From Sphaerisporangium cinnabarinum (lineage in GTDB: Bacteria > Actinomycetota > Actinomycetes > Actinomycetales > Cellulomonadaceae), in the NCBI GenBank assembly GCA_003052455.1, contig QAPD01000022.1, positions 78,259 to 142,258 on the forward strand: DNA of 64,000 nucleotides. The letters run 5' to 3'. Position 1 is the first letter of the stretch; each line of letters begins with the position of its first letter. This document shows positions 20,271 to 28,457 of the stretch, in pieces. The position numbers and the translations under genes were made by a program. The notes under the pieces are model-generated. The model saw only the letters and a list, made by a program, of their open reading frames with translations. It did not search any database and was not told where the DNA came from.

Positions 20271-20924
20271 CTAGGGCTCTAGGTACTGGACCGCAATCGA
20301 CGAGATGTGGGCGCCCTCAAGCACTACGCGCTCATACGCTGGATCGAGATTGACGGCCTTCTTCTTACCTGGATCGCGGCGGGCTAGGGGGCCAGCCAGC
20401 ACGAGGGCGCGAGTTTCGGAGTCTGCCTCGGTCGAGTAGGCGCCGACCCAGCCCAGCCAGAGCGTCCCGTCGTCCATCGCAACTCTCACGAACGGCTCGT
20501 GCCCATCTGGGCACTGCTTGCGGAAGGCGATGAGCCACTCGGGGTCGGGAGTGAGGTTTGGCGTCTTGCCGTCGCCTGCGCGCCACATCTTCCACAGCTG
20601 GTCCGCCATGAACGCCAGGAAACACGCGAAGCTGGTCGCGACACCTGCGAGGACCAGAGCACGTGGAGCCATCTCAAGGCGATAGACGTCGTCCGTTGCG
20701 AACCGCACGTAGTCAAACCACAGCCGAGAGTGCAGCGACCAGGCGCTGATAGCGATGAGCGCCCCAATCGTCGAGAACACGATCGACGCAAGGGCGATTC
20801 GCCCGACCTCAGCGAACGCCGACTCGTGGGGTGAGACTCTCCAACGGCGGGCTCTCAGATCGAAGAGGAGCCCAGGTGCCGCAGCGAGAAGAAAGATGAT
20901 GAGGCCTGTCCAGCCGTCGATCAT
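20271..20924 (-). CDS. DUF6338-like membrane protein
   Basis: 217 residues with three hydrophobic segments: N-terminal GLIIFLLAAAPGLLFDL, IALASIVFSTIGALIAIS, and LVLAGVATSFACFLAFMA. A soluble C-terminal half follows (DDGTLWLGWVGAYSTEADSE). The layout and the PGLLFDL motif after the first segment fit DUF6338. ATG 20924 overlaps the stop of the 54-residue upstream gene by four bases. Role unknown; it is convergent with the HIRAN gene. Confidence 0.72.
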   Translation of the reverse strand: MIDGWTGLIIFLLAAAPGLLFDLRARRWRVSPHESAFAEVGRIALASIVFSTIGALIAISAWSLHSRLWFDYVRFATDDVYRLEMAPRALVLAGVATSFACFLAFMADQLWKMWRAGDGKTPNLTPDPEWLIAFRKQCPDGHEPFVRVAMDDGTLWLGWVGAYSTEADSETRALVLAGPLARRDPGKKKAVNLDPAYERVVLEGAHISSIAVQYLEP

Positions 20925-21085
20925 GCTTTGCCGGCGGGATCCTTCTTGGCGCCGTCGCCGGATCCCCCACCCTTGCCCTTCGCATCGATCACCTGGTCAA
21001 CCGACTTTCGCTCCGTGGCAGCAGACCCCGTGAGCGAGTCTCTGCCGCTCCCCGGTTCGCTGATTCGACCCTTGTTCTCAACCAT
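20921..21085 (-). CDS. Small hydrophilic protein coupled to the DUF6338 gene
   Basis: 54 residues (MVENKGRISEPGSGRDSLTG... ending KKDPAGKA), charged and Gly-rich, probably disordered. Its TGA overlaps the DUF6338 ATG (ATGA at 20921-20924). That coupling and the position before a membrane protein are the only support; the ribosome site is weak. Confidence 0.5.
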   Translation of the reverse strand: MVENKGRISEPGSGRDSLTGSAATERKSVDQVIDAKGKGGGSGDGAKKDPAGKA

Positions 21086-21141
21086 GGCTGGAGCCTAGTG
21101 GCTCGAGACGAGTACCGAGAAGGCTGCTGATCCATGTCCGG

Positions 21142-21789
21142 TCAAAAGGCCCACTCCCAGCCACCGCCCTGAACGTAGACCGGCCGGTACGCCACGACAC
21201 CTGCACCCGCGGGAACGTCGAGGACGATCGTCCCGTTGGCGGACTGTGCCGGCCCCATCGTCTGCGGGAGCTGCTCTGCGTCGCTCAGGCACATATAGGC
21301 GTTGCCGATCGGATCGTTGATCCGCATGTTGTTCGCGTCGAACGCCTGGAAGTCGTGGAACGTCATCATGAAGTCACCCATCGTCGAGGAGTCCCACGCC
21401 GCAGTGGTGTTCACCTCGAACCGCAGCGCGACGAACTGCCCGTTCACCGGCGGCTCCGAGTACTCGCTCGTGCACTGGAAGTTCGGGACGATCTCCGTGA
21501 CCTTGAAGTCGAGCGTCCACTCGTTCGTCGCCGGGTCCTGCAGGCCGCCGGTCTCGCCGATCTCCTTGACGATGTTGCCTCGCTCGTTCGTCTCCGGCTC
21601 GGCCGGAGTCGCTTCCTCGGTCTCCTCGACATCGACCTCTTCGGCGCTCGGTTCCTCGGAGCGCTCCTCGCTGGGAGTGCGAGTCCCAGCCAGCTCGGGC
21701 GGCTCTGACGACGAGGGGCTCGCCGCGGAGCACCCAGCGATGAGCGCCGCGACGAGAACAACGGCGGGGGCAAGCAAGCGAGTCTTCAT
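21142..21789 (-). CDS. Lipoprotein, DUF4352-like
   Basis: 215 residues from ATG 21789, with AAGGA seven bases upstream. Signal peptide MKTRLLAPAVVLVAALIAGC ends in the lipobox LIAGC. An acidic linker (EERSEEPSAEEVDVEETEEA) leads to a beta-sandwich domain with GQFVALRFEVNTT, NAYMCLSDAEQLP and GTIVLDVPAGAGVV, a pattern like DUF4352 immunoprotective lipoproteins. It would be anchored on the outer face of the membrane. Within the element it may be a surface-changing cargo gene. Confidence 0.82.
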   Translation of the reverse strand: MKTRLLAPAVVLVAALIAGCSAASPSSSEPPELAGTRTPSEERSEEPSAEEVDVEETEEATPAEPETNERGNIVKEIGETGGLQDPATNEWTLDFKVTEIVPNFQCTSEYSEPPVNGQFVALRFEVNTTAAWDSSTMGDFMMTFHDFQAFDANNMRINDPIGNAYMCLSDAEQLPQTMGPAQSANGTIVLDVPAGAGVVAYRPVYVQGGGWEWAF

Positions 21790-21915
21790 GGCAATTCCTT
21801 GAGATCGTTGGTGTACCAGACGTTCCGCTTCACGGTCCCACTTCAATCCGTACGGGTTACTCGTCCAGGGTGGGTGAAATGCGAGATTCACCCGTCGACG
21901 AGCGCCGGTGCGGTC

Positions 21916-22131
21916 CTACCTCGTCCGTCGCGACTTGGGCATGACGCTGTCCCGGGCTTCATAGCTCTCGCGGAGGAAGTCGACCATGTTCGGCCACGCG
22001 TCGGGGTTCTCGCGGTAGAAGGCGTGACGCTCGGCATGCCAGGGGTACCAGTCGTCGATCGTTCGATCAGAGAACGTGCGCAGCCGCGCCGGCACCGGCG
22101 TGCTCCCCGTGGGCTCATGGCGGCGCCTCAT
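21916..22131 (-). CDS. Hypothetical protein, 71 residues
   Basis: Starts MRRRHEPTGSTP and contains the aromatic stretch TIDDWYPWHAERHAFYRENP. ATG 22131 overlaps the TGA of the previous gene. Last gene in the terminase-side chain. No family recognised. Confidence 0.6.
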   Translation of the reverse strand: MRRRHEPTGSTPVPARLRTFSDRTIDDWYPWHAERHAFYRENPDAWPNMVDFLRESYEARDSVMPKSRRTR

Positions 22132-22319
22132 ATCCACTCCACCCGGAACATCCGGTAGTAGCCGTCGGGGTCCGGCGGAATCTTGACGCCGTGCGCGTGG
22201 CGCCAGTCTTGGCGTGCCCGCTGCCAGGTGGGCACGTCGGGCCAAAGATCCGGGTCGAAGATCAGCAGCTCGGGCGGCGGCTCGATCGTGGGCTCAGGCT
22301 CAGGCTGTCGGCGCCTCAT
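22128..22319 (-). CDS. Hypothetical protein, 63 residues
   Basis: Starts MRRRQPEPEPTIEPPPELL, then LWPDVPTWQRARQDWRHAHG and a YYRMFRVEW end. The N terminus resembles the following 71-residue protein (MRRRxxP), suggesting a local duplication. It overlaps both neighbours by four bases. No family recognised. Confidence 0.6.
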   Translation of the reverse strand: MRRRQPEPEPTIEPPPELLIFDPDLWPDVPTWQRARQDWRHAHGVKIPPDPDGYYRMFRVEWI

Positions 22320-22666
22320 CGTCGACCCCGTCCCGCATAGACGCCGCGGACAGGTCGAGCCGGCGGCGCATCCTCGTCGAGTCCGGGCACTCCGAGCGTG
22401 GCGAGGATGCGCGCCATCGCGAGACGGTGGGCACGAGCCTCGGCGACGCCCGGGTGAAGTCGCATCCCCTGGCTGCTCGTGATCATGATGCCGTCCTTCT
22501 CCACCGCAGCATCGAGCTCACGGATCCGGTCGCGAGTACGGCACGCCTCCTCAAGCTGCGCAGCCTCGGCGGGCCCGAGCTCGAAGTCGGCGACGATCGC
22601 GTCCCACAGCTCGATGCCGGGCGCGCGAAGTCCTGCGGGGGTCGCTGGTGCTTGCGTAGTGGCCAT
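22316..22666 (-). CDS. Phage small terminase subunit, P27 family-like
   Basis: 116 residues from ATG 22666, with AAGGAGG seven to eight bases upstream. The core GIELWDAIVADFELGPAEAA, LEEACRTRDRIRELDAAV and SSQGMRLHPGVAEARAHRLA matches the P27-type small terminase pattern, including hPxxxExRxxRxxxAR. Small terminases recognise the packaging site. No large terminase is visible in the element, which fits a satellite that redirects helper packaging, or decay. Confidence 0.75.
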   Translation of the reverse strand: MATTQAPATPAGLRAPGIELWDAIVADFELGPAEAAQLEEACRTRDRIRELDAAVEKDGIMITSSQGMRLHPGVAEARAHRLAMARILATLGVPGLDEDAPPARPVRGVYAGRGRR

Positions 22667-22778
22667 AGCGGGGCCTCCTTGGGCCGGATCGAAGGGCTCA
22701 ACGTTTGGGTGACCGGGCGAGATTTCGCTAACTACCTGGCTGCGAACCCCTTCTTTGGCCAGGGCCACCCCCCGGGGG

Positions 22779-22967
22779 TCATCGGGTCAGGTGTCGTCGT
22801 AGGGCTTGCGCCGCGGTCTGCTTGTCGGGTGGGTTGCGGGTGGCTCTGAGGCGTTCCATGGCCGTGGTGTACCCGGTCTCGGCCCGTCGCGCCTGGCGCT
22901 TGCGGGTGGCGTCGGCGAGGGCTTCGAGCGCGGCGCTGGTGCGGTGCGAGTGGGTCTCATCGTTCAC
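22779..22967 (-). CDS. Hypothetical basic helical protein, 62 residues
   Basis: GTG 22967 overlaps the stop of the SEC-C gene (GTGA). The protein is Ala/Arg-rich and helical (SAALEALADATRKRQARRAE, AAQALRRHLTR). No family recognised. The 112-bp gap after it carries the ribosome site for the terminase gene. Confidence 0.55.
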   Translation of the reverse strand: MNDETHSHRTSAALEALADATRKRQARRAETGYTTAMERLRATRNPPDKQTAAQALRRHLTR

Positions 22968-23869
22968 GGTGCGTCCTTCCGGTGGGCAGTGAGGAGGACG
23001 TTGTCGAGCGGGAGGGCGCAGCAGTTGCCCATGGTCTTGTCGCTGCCGCACCAGCACGGGTCGTCGATGTAGGTCTGGATGCAGCAGTCGCGGTAGGTCT
23101 TGCCGGATCCGCAGGCGCAGTCCTGGATCTGGCCGCGGGGGTGCATGGTGCCGGCGACGGCGGCCTGGAACTCGGGCCGGTTCACCCGGTCGTCGAAGGT
23201 GTGGACCACGGACTGCTCGACCTTGCCGCGGTGCAGGACGGTGCGCTGCAGCTTCCCGCCGAGGAGCACCTTCATGTGGGTGGACTGGTCTGCGCATGCG
23301 CGGTCGAGCCGGGCGCGCATCGCGAGTCTGACCCACTCCTCGGTGGTGGTCGGTGGGAGCGTGGCGGGGAACCCGGCGAACGCTTCGAGCGTGGCGAGGC
23401 CACCGTCGCCGGTGAGTCGCTCGGCCATACCTGCGAGCTCCATGTCGCTGGGGAGGATCCCGATCGGTGCGGGGTAGACGAACAGGCCGACGACGGGGCG
23501 AGGCTCGAAGCCGAACCGGGAGGAGAACGTGGTCGCGGTGAACGCTGCTGCACGGTGGGACCACCCGACATGCACGAGCGTGACTTCCTCGCGATCGCCG
23601 AGGGTGGGCAGGCTCGCCCACATCTGCCGCGCGAGATCAGGGGTGACGTCGTTGAACTCGTCCAGGGTCGTGGCGTTGGTCAGGCCGGCCATGCGCTTCC
23701 ACGTGACACCGACCTCATGGTCACCGAGGGTGGCGATCGCCATGTCGAGGTGCAGGATCGGTTCGACCTTGGTCGTGGTGTCGATCACGCGCGCGGTGCG
23801 GGAGTAGTTCCAGGTGTCGGAGAACAGCTCCGCGTGGTCGCTGTGTGCGGCGAGGGCGAGGAAGCTCAT
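22964..23869 (-). CDS. Protein with two C-terminal SEC-C zinc motifs
   Basis: 301 residues from ATG 23869, coupled by ATGA to the tape-measure gene. The C terminus has two SEC-C-type zinc fingers in tandem: CACGSGKTYRDCC and CWCGSDKTMGNCC. The N-terminal 230 residues (SFLALAAHSDHAELFSDTW, LHLDMAIATLGDHEVGVTWK) have an alpha/beta look with faint resemblance to Ntn-hydrolase-like proteins, which is not secure. SEC-C fingers mediate binding to proteins, for example SecB by SecA. Location inside a phage-like gene chain is unusual; it may be cargo. Confidence 0.7.
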   Translation of the reverse strand: MSFLALAAHSDHAELFSDTWNYSRTARVIDTTTKVEPILHLDMAIATLGDHEVGVTWKRMAGLTNATTLDEFNDVTPDLARQMWASLPTLGDREEVTLVHVGWSHRAAAFTATTFSSRFGFEPRPVVGLFVYPAPIGILPSDMELAGMAERLTGDGGLATLEAFAGFPATLPPTTTEEWVRLAMRARLDRACADQSTHMKVLLGGKLQRTVLHRGKVEQSVVHTFDDRVNRPEFQAAVAGTMHPRGQIQDCACGSGKTYRDCCIQTYIDDPCWCGSDKTMGNCCALPLDNVLLTAHRKDAP

Positions 23870-25587
23870 GTGCTGGCTCCGATCGTGAGAGGGGCGGTCG
23901 CGCACGGAGGGCCGGGGATGGTTCCGCCGGCAGCCATGCGCATCGAGTTGAACCCGACCCGCGTCACCTGCTCGCCTGCCGCGTTGTACTGCACGGTCAC
24001 GTTCACGCGCCGCCCGTCCAGGAGGTCGAGTTGCTGGTTCACGTACCGGATGCCAGACACGGCGTCGCCGGTGTTCGCGTAGATGTCGGTCCCCCGGGAC
24101 AGCGGGATGGATAGGACTTCGTCGACGAGGGCCTCGACCTCTGACGTGGTGTACCCCGCGGCCGTCGCGCTATCGATCAGGCGCTGGCGCCCGTCCCGGA
24201 GGACGGCGTTTGCCTGCTCCTGCGAGTCCGTCTGCTCGAGCGTGGCGTCGTATAGCGCCTGCGGGTCGTCGGTCAGGCCGAGGATCGTGCGCTGGTTGTC
24301 ACGGCCCATCTGGTCCCCGGTGGACAGGCTGTTGTTCCAGCCGTTCTGCTTGTCCGTCAGTGACGCGATGCCATCCTCGAAGCTGAGGGTCGCCTCGATC
24401 GTGGACTGCCGCAGGTCGTTCATGTCCCGCAGTGCGTCGTTCACCCGGTCGAGCGCATCCGCCTGGCGCAGCTGCTCCTCCGTCAGGCCAGTCTCGGCCT
24501 CGCGCAACTGATACGAGACCTCTTCCGCGTCCCGCATGGTGTTGGCCTGGGACTGCAGGACCTCGATCGTGCGGCTGCGGGCCTGGTACTCGTCGGCCAG
24601 CTTGTCCGCGACGGGGGCGTCCAGGAGGGGGTCGAGGGCCCGGTACTGCTCGTCGAGCGCTTCGTTCTGCTCGCGGAGGATGTCGATGTGCTTCTCGAGG
24701 TTGGAGAAGTCGCCGGATCCCACCGCGGCGTACAGGTCGCCCAGGGTGACGGTCGTCCCTTCGAGCCCGGTCTGGATGTCGTCGAGGTTCGTCTTGGCCT
24801 CGGCCTGCCAAAGCTCCCAGGACGAGCGGACGTCGGTGACCTTGGTCAGCATCTCGTCGAACTTCTCGATGAGGCCCGACCGGTCGAACCCGACGCCGGC
24901 CTCCTTGAACTCGAGTGCCAGTTCCCCTGACTCTTCCTTGGCGTCGTTCACGAGGTCCGCGACGTCCTCCAGCCTGGTGAACAGGATCCCCAGGCCGGCG
25001 GCGGCGGTCCCGGCCGCGGAACCGATGGGGCCGAAGCCGGCGAACGCGTTGGCGGCGATCTCCTGGACGGTGTCTGACACGTCGTCGAAGCCACCGGAGA
25101 ACGAGGCTGCGGCTTCGCGGCCGGACTGACCGGCCTCGTCCTTGAACCCGTCCACTCCCTTGGATGCGCGGTCCGTGTCCGCGTGGACCTCTGCTTCGAC
25201 GTCGAGGTCGTCGATGTCCTGCAGCGTGTCGTAGACCTTCGCTGCCCGGTCCAGTGCCTCGTTCGCGTCGGCCTGGATCTCGGCCTCGGCCCGCTTCCGG
25301 TCGACGTCCTCAAGTTCGTCCGCAAGCTTCTCGAGATCGGCCATGGCGTCGAGCGCGTCCACGACAACCTGAGGCTCGATATCTTCGCGGCCCACGGACT
25401 TGAGGAGATCCTGGACGTCCTTGAGCTTCTTGTCGGCCTCGCCCGTGTCGGCCCCGACCTCGAGCACCGCAGGGGCCTTCGTGACGGCCTCGGCCTCACC
25501 CTTGACGCGCTTGACTGCGGCGTCGACCTCGTCAGTGTTCGCGGTGAAGGTCGTCTGCAGCGTCGCGACATTGAACGTGGTGGCCAT
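23866..25587 (-). CDS. Phage tail tape-measure protein, C-terminally truncated
   Basis: 573 residues. The N terminus has the actinophage tape-measure pattern (TTFTANTDEVDAAVKRVKGE, then repeated VxVDALDAMADLEKLADEL-type units). A hydrophobic patch (AFAGFGPIGSAAGTAAAGLG) and long coiled-coil stretches follow. Near the end, INVTV-like VNVTVQYNAAGEQVTRVGF and MAAGGTIPG match the point where full actinophage proteins continue with GY-TPGRDVH-like sequence, but here the frame ends 15 residues later. So it appears cut and joined to new DNA. Intact proteins usually exceed 800 residues. Confidence 0.75.
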   Translation of the reverse strand: MATTFNVATLQTTFTANTDEVDAAVKRVKGEAEAVTKAPAVLEVGADTGEADKKLKDVQDLLKSVGREDIEPQVVVDALDAMADLEKLADELEDVDRKRAEAEIQADANEALDRAAKVYDTLQDIDDLDVEAEVHADTDRASKGVDGFKDEAGQSGREAAASFSGGFDDVSDTVQEIAANAFAGFGPIGSAAGTAAAGLGILFTRLEDVADLVNDAKEESGELALEFKEAGVGFDRSGLIEKFDEMLTKVTDVRSSWELWQAEAKTNLDDIQTGLEGTTVTLGDLYAAVGSGDFSNLEKHIDILREQNEALDEQYRALDPLLDAPVADKLADEYQARSRTIEVLQSQANTMRDAEEVSYQLREAETGLTEEQLRQADALDRVNDALRDMNDLRQSTIEATLSFEDGIASLTDKQNGWNNSLSTGDQMGRDNQRTILGLTDDPQALYDATLEQTDSQEQANAVLRDGRQRLIDSATAAGYTTSEVEALVDEVLSIPLSRGTDIYANTGDAVSGIRYVNQQLDLLDGRRVNVTVQYNAAGEQVTRVGFNSMRMAAGGTIPGPPCATAPLTIGAST

Positions 25588-25588
25588 G

Positions 25589-26182
25589 TCAGCGCCTCGT
25601 CAGCTCGGAGGGGCGGATCTTGCCGAGGCGGACCCTCCACTCGAGCTTGCCCGCGGACGACTGGCGCCCGACGGCGAGCATCGCGCGGTCGACGTCGAGC
25701 TTGAGGTCTGGGCGCACGCGGACGAACTCCTCGACGCCGTACGTCTTGCCGATCTCGGCGGCACGTGCGGCGACGGCCCGGGCGAGGACCTCGTCGCCGC
25801 TGCGGGTCGCACGCCCGAGCAGCGTCTCGAGCTCGTCCTCGTCCCGGATCTTCGCGACGCGGTCCTGGGCGTCGCGCAGCGAGATCGTGAGCGACGCGGG
25901 GTCGCCGGGCAGTCCCGTGGTCCCGAACGCTCTCCCGACCGCGCTGCGGTCGACCTCGCCGGCGCTGGACGCGAGCTGGGCCAGGTCGTTGTCGAGCGAC
26001 GCCTTGCGCCGGTCGTAGGCCTCGGACAGCAGCCGCCGCCGAGCGTCCTCGGTGTAGTCCTCCTGGCTGCGGATGTCCTCGTACTCGCGCGTCGCGCTGG
26101 TGGCGTGCTTGTCGAGCGTGGTGCGCAACTCGTCCGCGCCGCCCGCTGCGACGATCTTCTCGATCGCCTGGTTCGTGTCCAT
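25589..26182 (-). CDS. Hypothetical phage-type protein, 197 residues
   Basis: Helical, charged protein from ATG 26182 (MDTNQAIEKIVAAGG), with AGGAGG four bases upstream; GTG 26197 would overlap the HTH stop and is an alternative. It has coiled-coil-like stretches and LPGDPASLTISLRDAQDRVAK. It precedes the tape-measure gene with two bases between the stop and next start, so it may be a tail- or head-associated protein. No firm family. Confidence 0.6.
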   Translation of the reverse strand: MDTNQAIEKIVAAGGADELRTTLDKHATSATREYEDIRSQEDYTEDARRRLLSEAYDRRKASLDNDLAQLASSAGEVDRSAVGRAFGTTGLPGDPASLTISLRDAQDRVAKIRDEDELETLLGRATRSGDEVLARAVAARAAEIGKTYGVEEFVRVRPDLKLDVDRAMLAVGRQSSAGKLEWRVRLGKIRPSELTRR

Positions 26183-26193
26183 CGGTCCTCCTG

Positions 26194-26349
26194 TCACGCC
26201 CCCCTCGCGGCCCGAAAGTGCTCCAAATTCGCGCGGCTGACCCGGTACCTGCCTCCGGGCTTCTCTGCTTCGAGTCGTCCCTCGCAGATCGCGAGTCGGA
26301 CTCCTCGGTCAGTCATGCCCAGCAGCTCGGCGGCCTGGCCCGTGCTCAA
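26194..26349 (-). CDS. Excisionase-like HTH protein (MerR-type fold)
   Basis: 51 residues from TTG 26349, with GAGG seven bases upstream. The motif LSTGQAAELLGMTDRGVRLA, then ICEGRLEAEKPGGRYRVSRAN is the short winged-helix of excisionase/HTH_17 proteins. It overlaps the 96-residue gene. It could act as recombination directionality factor or as a regulator. Confidence 0.72.
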   Translation of the reverse strand: MSTGQAAELLGMTDRGVRLAICEGRLEAEKPGGRYRVSRANLEHFRAARGA

Positions 26350-26599
26350 CCACTGACCTCGACTCTCGCGGCACTTCCGGTTCTGGCTCGACCTCACTTC
26401 CGGTGGCGGAAGTGAGCCAGGCCAGACCCGCGACTCGGAGTGCCACGAGTACGTCGTCCACCTCGGGGTCCAGCCCACGTGCCCGAACACGAAGTGAGCT
26501 CAGCCGAGCATGGGTGTCGAGCCAGGCCGCGACGCGGGCGGGAACGACGACAGCGGGCCCGCTGACCCCAATGACGTGCCTGGATGCGCGTGCGGCCAT
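26309..26599 (-). CDS. Hypothetical protein, 96 residues
   Basis: From ATG 26599, with GGGAGG seven bases upstream. Sequence MAARASRHVIGVSGPAVVV, then RVAAWLDTHARLSSLRVRA and GLDPEVDDVLVALRVAGLAW; the C terminus is polar. It overlaps the downstream HTH gene by 41 bp. No family recognised; the arrangement suggests they work together. Confidence 0.6.
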   Translation of the reverse strand: MAARASRHVIGVSGPAVVVPARVAAWLDTHARLSSLRVRARGLDPEVDDVLVALRVAGLAWLTSATGSEVEPEPEVPRESRSVVEHGPGRRAAGHD

Positions 26600-26627
26600 G
26601 TCAGCGCCTCCCGCTAGGTTCCACGCC

Positions 26628-27050
26628 ATGGATTTCAACTGGGACGTTGCCCTCAAGGCTGTGGGCGTCCTTCTTCCGGTGATCGTGCCGCTCGTGTTGG
26701 CCTCGCTTCGGACAAGCCCTCTCGACCGGCGACTCGATCACGACGTTGAGCGGGTGGCGAAGTTGCCGGAGTCGGAAGCCCGCACCCTGATCCTTGAGAG
26801 AATCCGCCGGACGGTGGAGGCCCAATCGGCCGAGCCAGAAGGTCGCCGAGACACCCCCATGCTGGTCGTGTCGGTGATTCTGACCGGAGCGCTCGGATGG
26901 CTCACGGTGTGGCTCGTCGCGAATGGCGCGTGGTGGAGCTACACCCTCGCGGCCGTCGCGGCCCTCCTGTGCCTGCTCTTCGTCTACGGGATCTTCGAGA
27001 CTGCTCAGAAGGTTCCCCGCGACGAGAAGGGTCGTCGCATCAAGATGTGA
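26628..27050 (+). CDS. Small membrane protein, 140 residues
   Basis: The only rightward gene inside the phage-like chain, from ATG 26628. Three hydrophobic segments: VGVLLPVIVPLVLASL, MLVVSVILTGALGWLTVWL, and YTLAAVAALLCLLFVYGIF, with a charged cytosolic loop. It is divergent from the 96-residue gene and overlaps the end of the 99-residue gene by 11 bp. This looks like a cargo gene inserted between modules; superinfection exclusion is one possibility, but there is no direct evidence. Confidence 0.65.
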   Translation: MDFNWDVALKAVGVLLPVIVPLVLASLRTSPLDRRLDHDVERVAKLPESEARTLILERIRRTVEAQSAEPEGRRDTPMLVVSVILTGALGWLTVWLVANGAWWSYTLAAVAALLCLLFVYGIFETAQKVPRDEKGRRIKM

Positions 27051-27339
27051 TGGCATCGCTGCCACCTCCCGCCCTCACGAGCCGTACCGCGCCGCACTCG
27101 GAGCATCGGCAGATGTGCCATCCGCGCAACGGGGACGGCTCGCTAGTCCAGCCCGGGATGCGGCACCCGTACCGGTGGCGGGTGCCGTGCTGGTCGACAG
27201 TCTCGGGACGGCTCGTCGTTGTGGTCATCGGGGGGTCTCCGTCGTTCGTCGCGGTGAGTTCGTCGAGGCGCGCGAGGATGCGCCGGGTGATCGCGAGCAG
27301 GTCGGCAAGAATGGGTTGGGTGGTCGTCTCGGCGGTCAT
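27040..27339 (-). CDS. Hypothetical protein with Cys cluster, 99 residues
   Basis: ATG 27339 overlaps the DUF3631 stop (ATGA). The N-terminal half is helical (ADLLAITRRILARLDEL); the C-terminal half has YGCRIPGW and HICRCSECGAVRLV, a likely zinc-binding knuckle. A second in-frame ATG at 27228 has its own GGAG, so a 62-residue product is also possible. Confidence 0.6.
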   Translation of the reverse strand: MTAETTTQPILADLLAITRRILARLDELTATNDGDPPMTTTTSRPETVDQHGTRHRYGCRIPGWTSEPSPLRGWHICRCSECGAVRLVRAGGGSDAITS

Positions 27340-28457
27340 GAGTCACCACCGGTTCCACCGGCTCCACCGGCTCCACCGGTTCGAGTGGGTAGGGGTACCC
27401 CCATCCGGCGCCAGACCGGTGTGAGGTCCCTGACCTGGTAGCCGCGGGGACCGACGCCACCGGGTCGGTCGGAGTTCACCTTGAAGCTCGTGACGAGCAT
27501 CCGGCCCATGCGCTGGGCGGTGAGCGCCTTGCCGTAGGCGGACTCGCGCCCCCAGATCTCGGCGTTGCTCAGGACGAGAGTGGAGAGGATCTGCTCGGTG
27601 GCCCAGAAGGGTCGGTCCTCGGGCCAGTAGGCCGCGAGATCTCGCAGGAGGGTGACTGCGGGCGGGATGCGTTCCATGCCGTCGGCCCGGTCTGCCACCG
27701 CCTCGGCGAGGTCGCGGTGGATCAGTTCCTCGCACACAGACGGCCAGCGTCCGCCGGCCGCTTCGGCGACTCGACGGAGTGGGTTCCATCGTTCCTTCGT
27801 TCGACCAATGCACCCCGCGGGGAGCTCGGGCCGCACGGTGCGCACGACGTCGCGCACCTGCTCGGCCCAGATTGCCAGGGCCTCACCAAGGTCGATCGCG
27901 TCCGGCTCGATCTCCTCCCAGTCCGACGTCTCCACTCGACCTTCGAGGTCGGGAAGGAGCAGGACTCGGATGGTCCGGGACCGAGTGTCATCCGGGAGGG
28001 TCGGAGAGTTGCCCGCCATCGCGATCGGCGAGTACGTGGGCATCTCCTTCACGTCCCACCCGTCCCGAGTGGGGACGAGCACTGGGCGGGTCGCCCCGCG
28101 CTTGTACCCGGCGTTGATGATCGCGAGGAGGTCTTCGACCCCGTCCTTCTTCGGGTTGAGGTTCCGGTCGACCTCGTCTATCAGGACTGTCCGCAACTCC
28201 TTGTCGAGGAGACGCGAGAGCATCGCCGGGCTCGACAGTGAAGCCGCCTGGATCGGCCGCAGGCACAGTCGCTGCAGGTGCTCGAGGGCGGTGGTCTTCC
28301 CGGACCCGGGGACCGGTGAGTCAAGCACGAGACGAGGCGTCGTGTACGTCTGCTCGCACAGGTGTGTGTGCGCGGCCCAGAGGATCAGGAGGTCGATGTC
28401 TGCGTCGTGCATCGTGCACACGAACCGCGCGAGCCAGGCGCGGACCCGGTCCAGCAC
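27336..28457 (-). CDS. DUF3631 ATPase (main open frame)
   Basis: 373 residues from GTG 28457. Walker A is SPVPGSGKTTALE and Walker B is TVLIDEVDRN. Further landmarks are MAGNSPTLPDDTRSRTIRV and WNPLRRVAEAAGGRWPSVCE, the DUF3631 signature. DUF3631 proteins in phages and islands are predicted helicase- or primase-associated ATPases for element replication. The tail is Gly-rich (TGGAGGAGGTGGDS). The true start is probably ATG 28575, coupled to the preceding gene, with a one-base frame disruption at a run of seven C near 28545-28551; see the next entry. Confidence 0.85.
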   Translation of the reverse strand: MLDRVRAWLARFVCTMHDADIDLLILWAAHTHLCEQTYTTPRLVLDSPVPGSGKTTALEHLQRLCLRPIQAASLSSPAMLSRLLDKELRTVLIDEVDRNLNPKKDGVEDLLAIINAGYKRGATRPVLVPTRDGWDVKEMPTYSPIAMAGNSPTLPDDTRSRTIRVLLLPDLEGRVETSDWEEIEPDAIDLGEALAIWAEQVRDVVRTVRPELPAGCIGRTKERWNPLRRVAEAAGGRWPSVCEELIHRDLAEAVADRADGMERIPPAVTLLRDLAAYWPEDRPFWATEQILSTLVLSNAEIWGRESAYGKALTAQRMGRMLVTSFKVNSDRPGGVGPRGYQVRDLTPVWRRMGVPLPTRTGGAGGAGGTGGDS

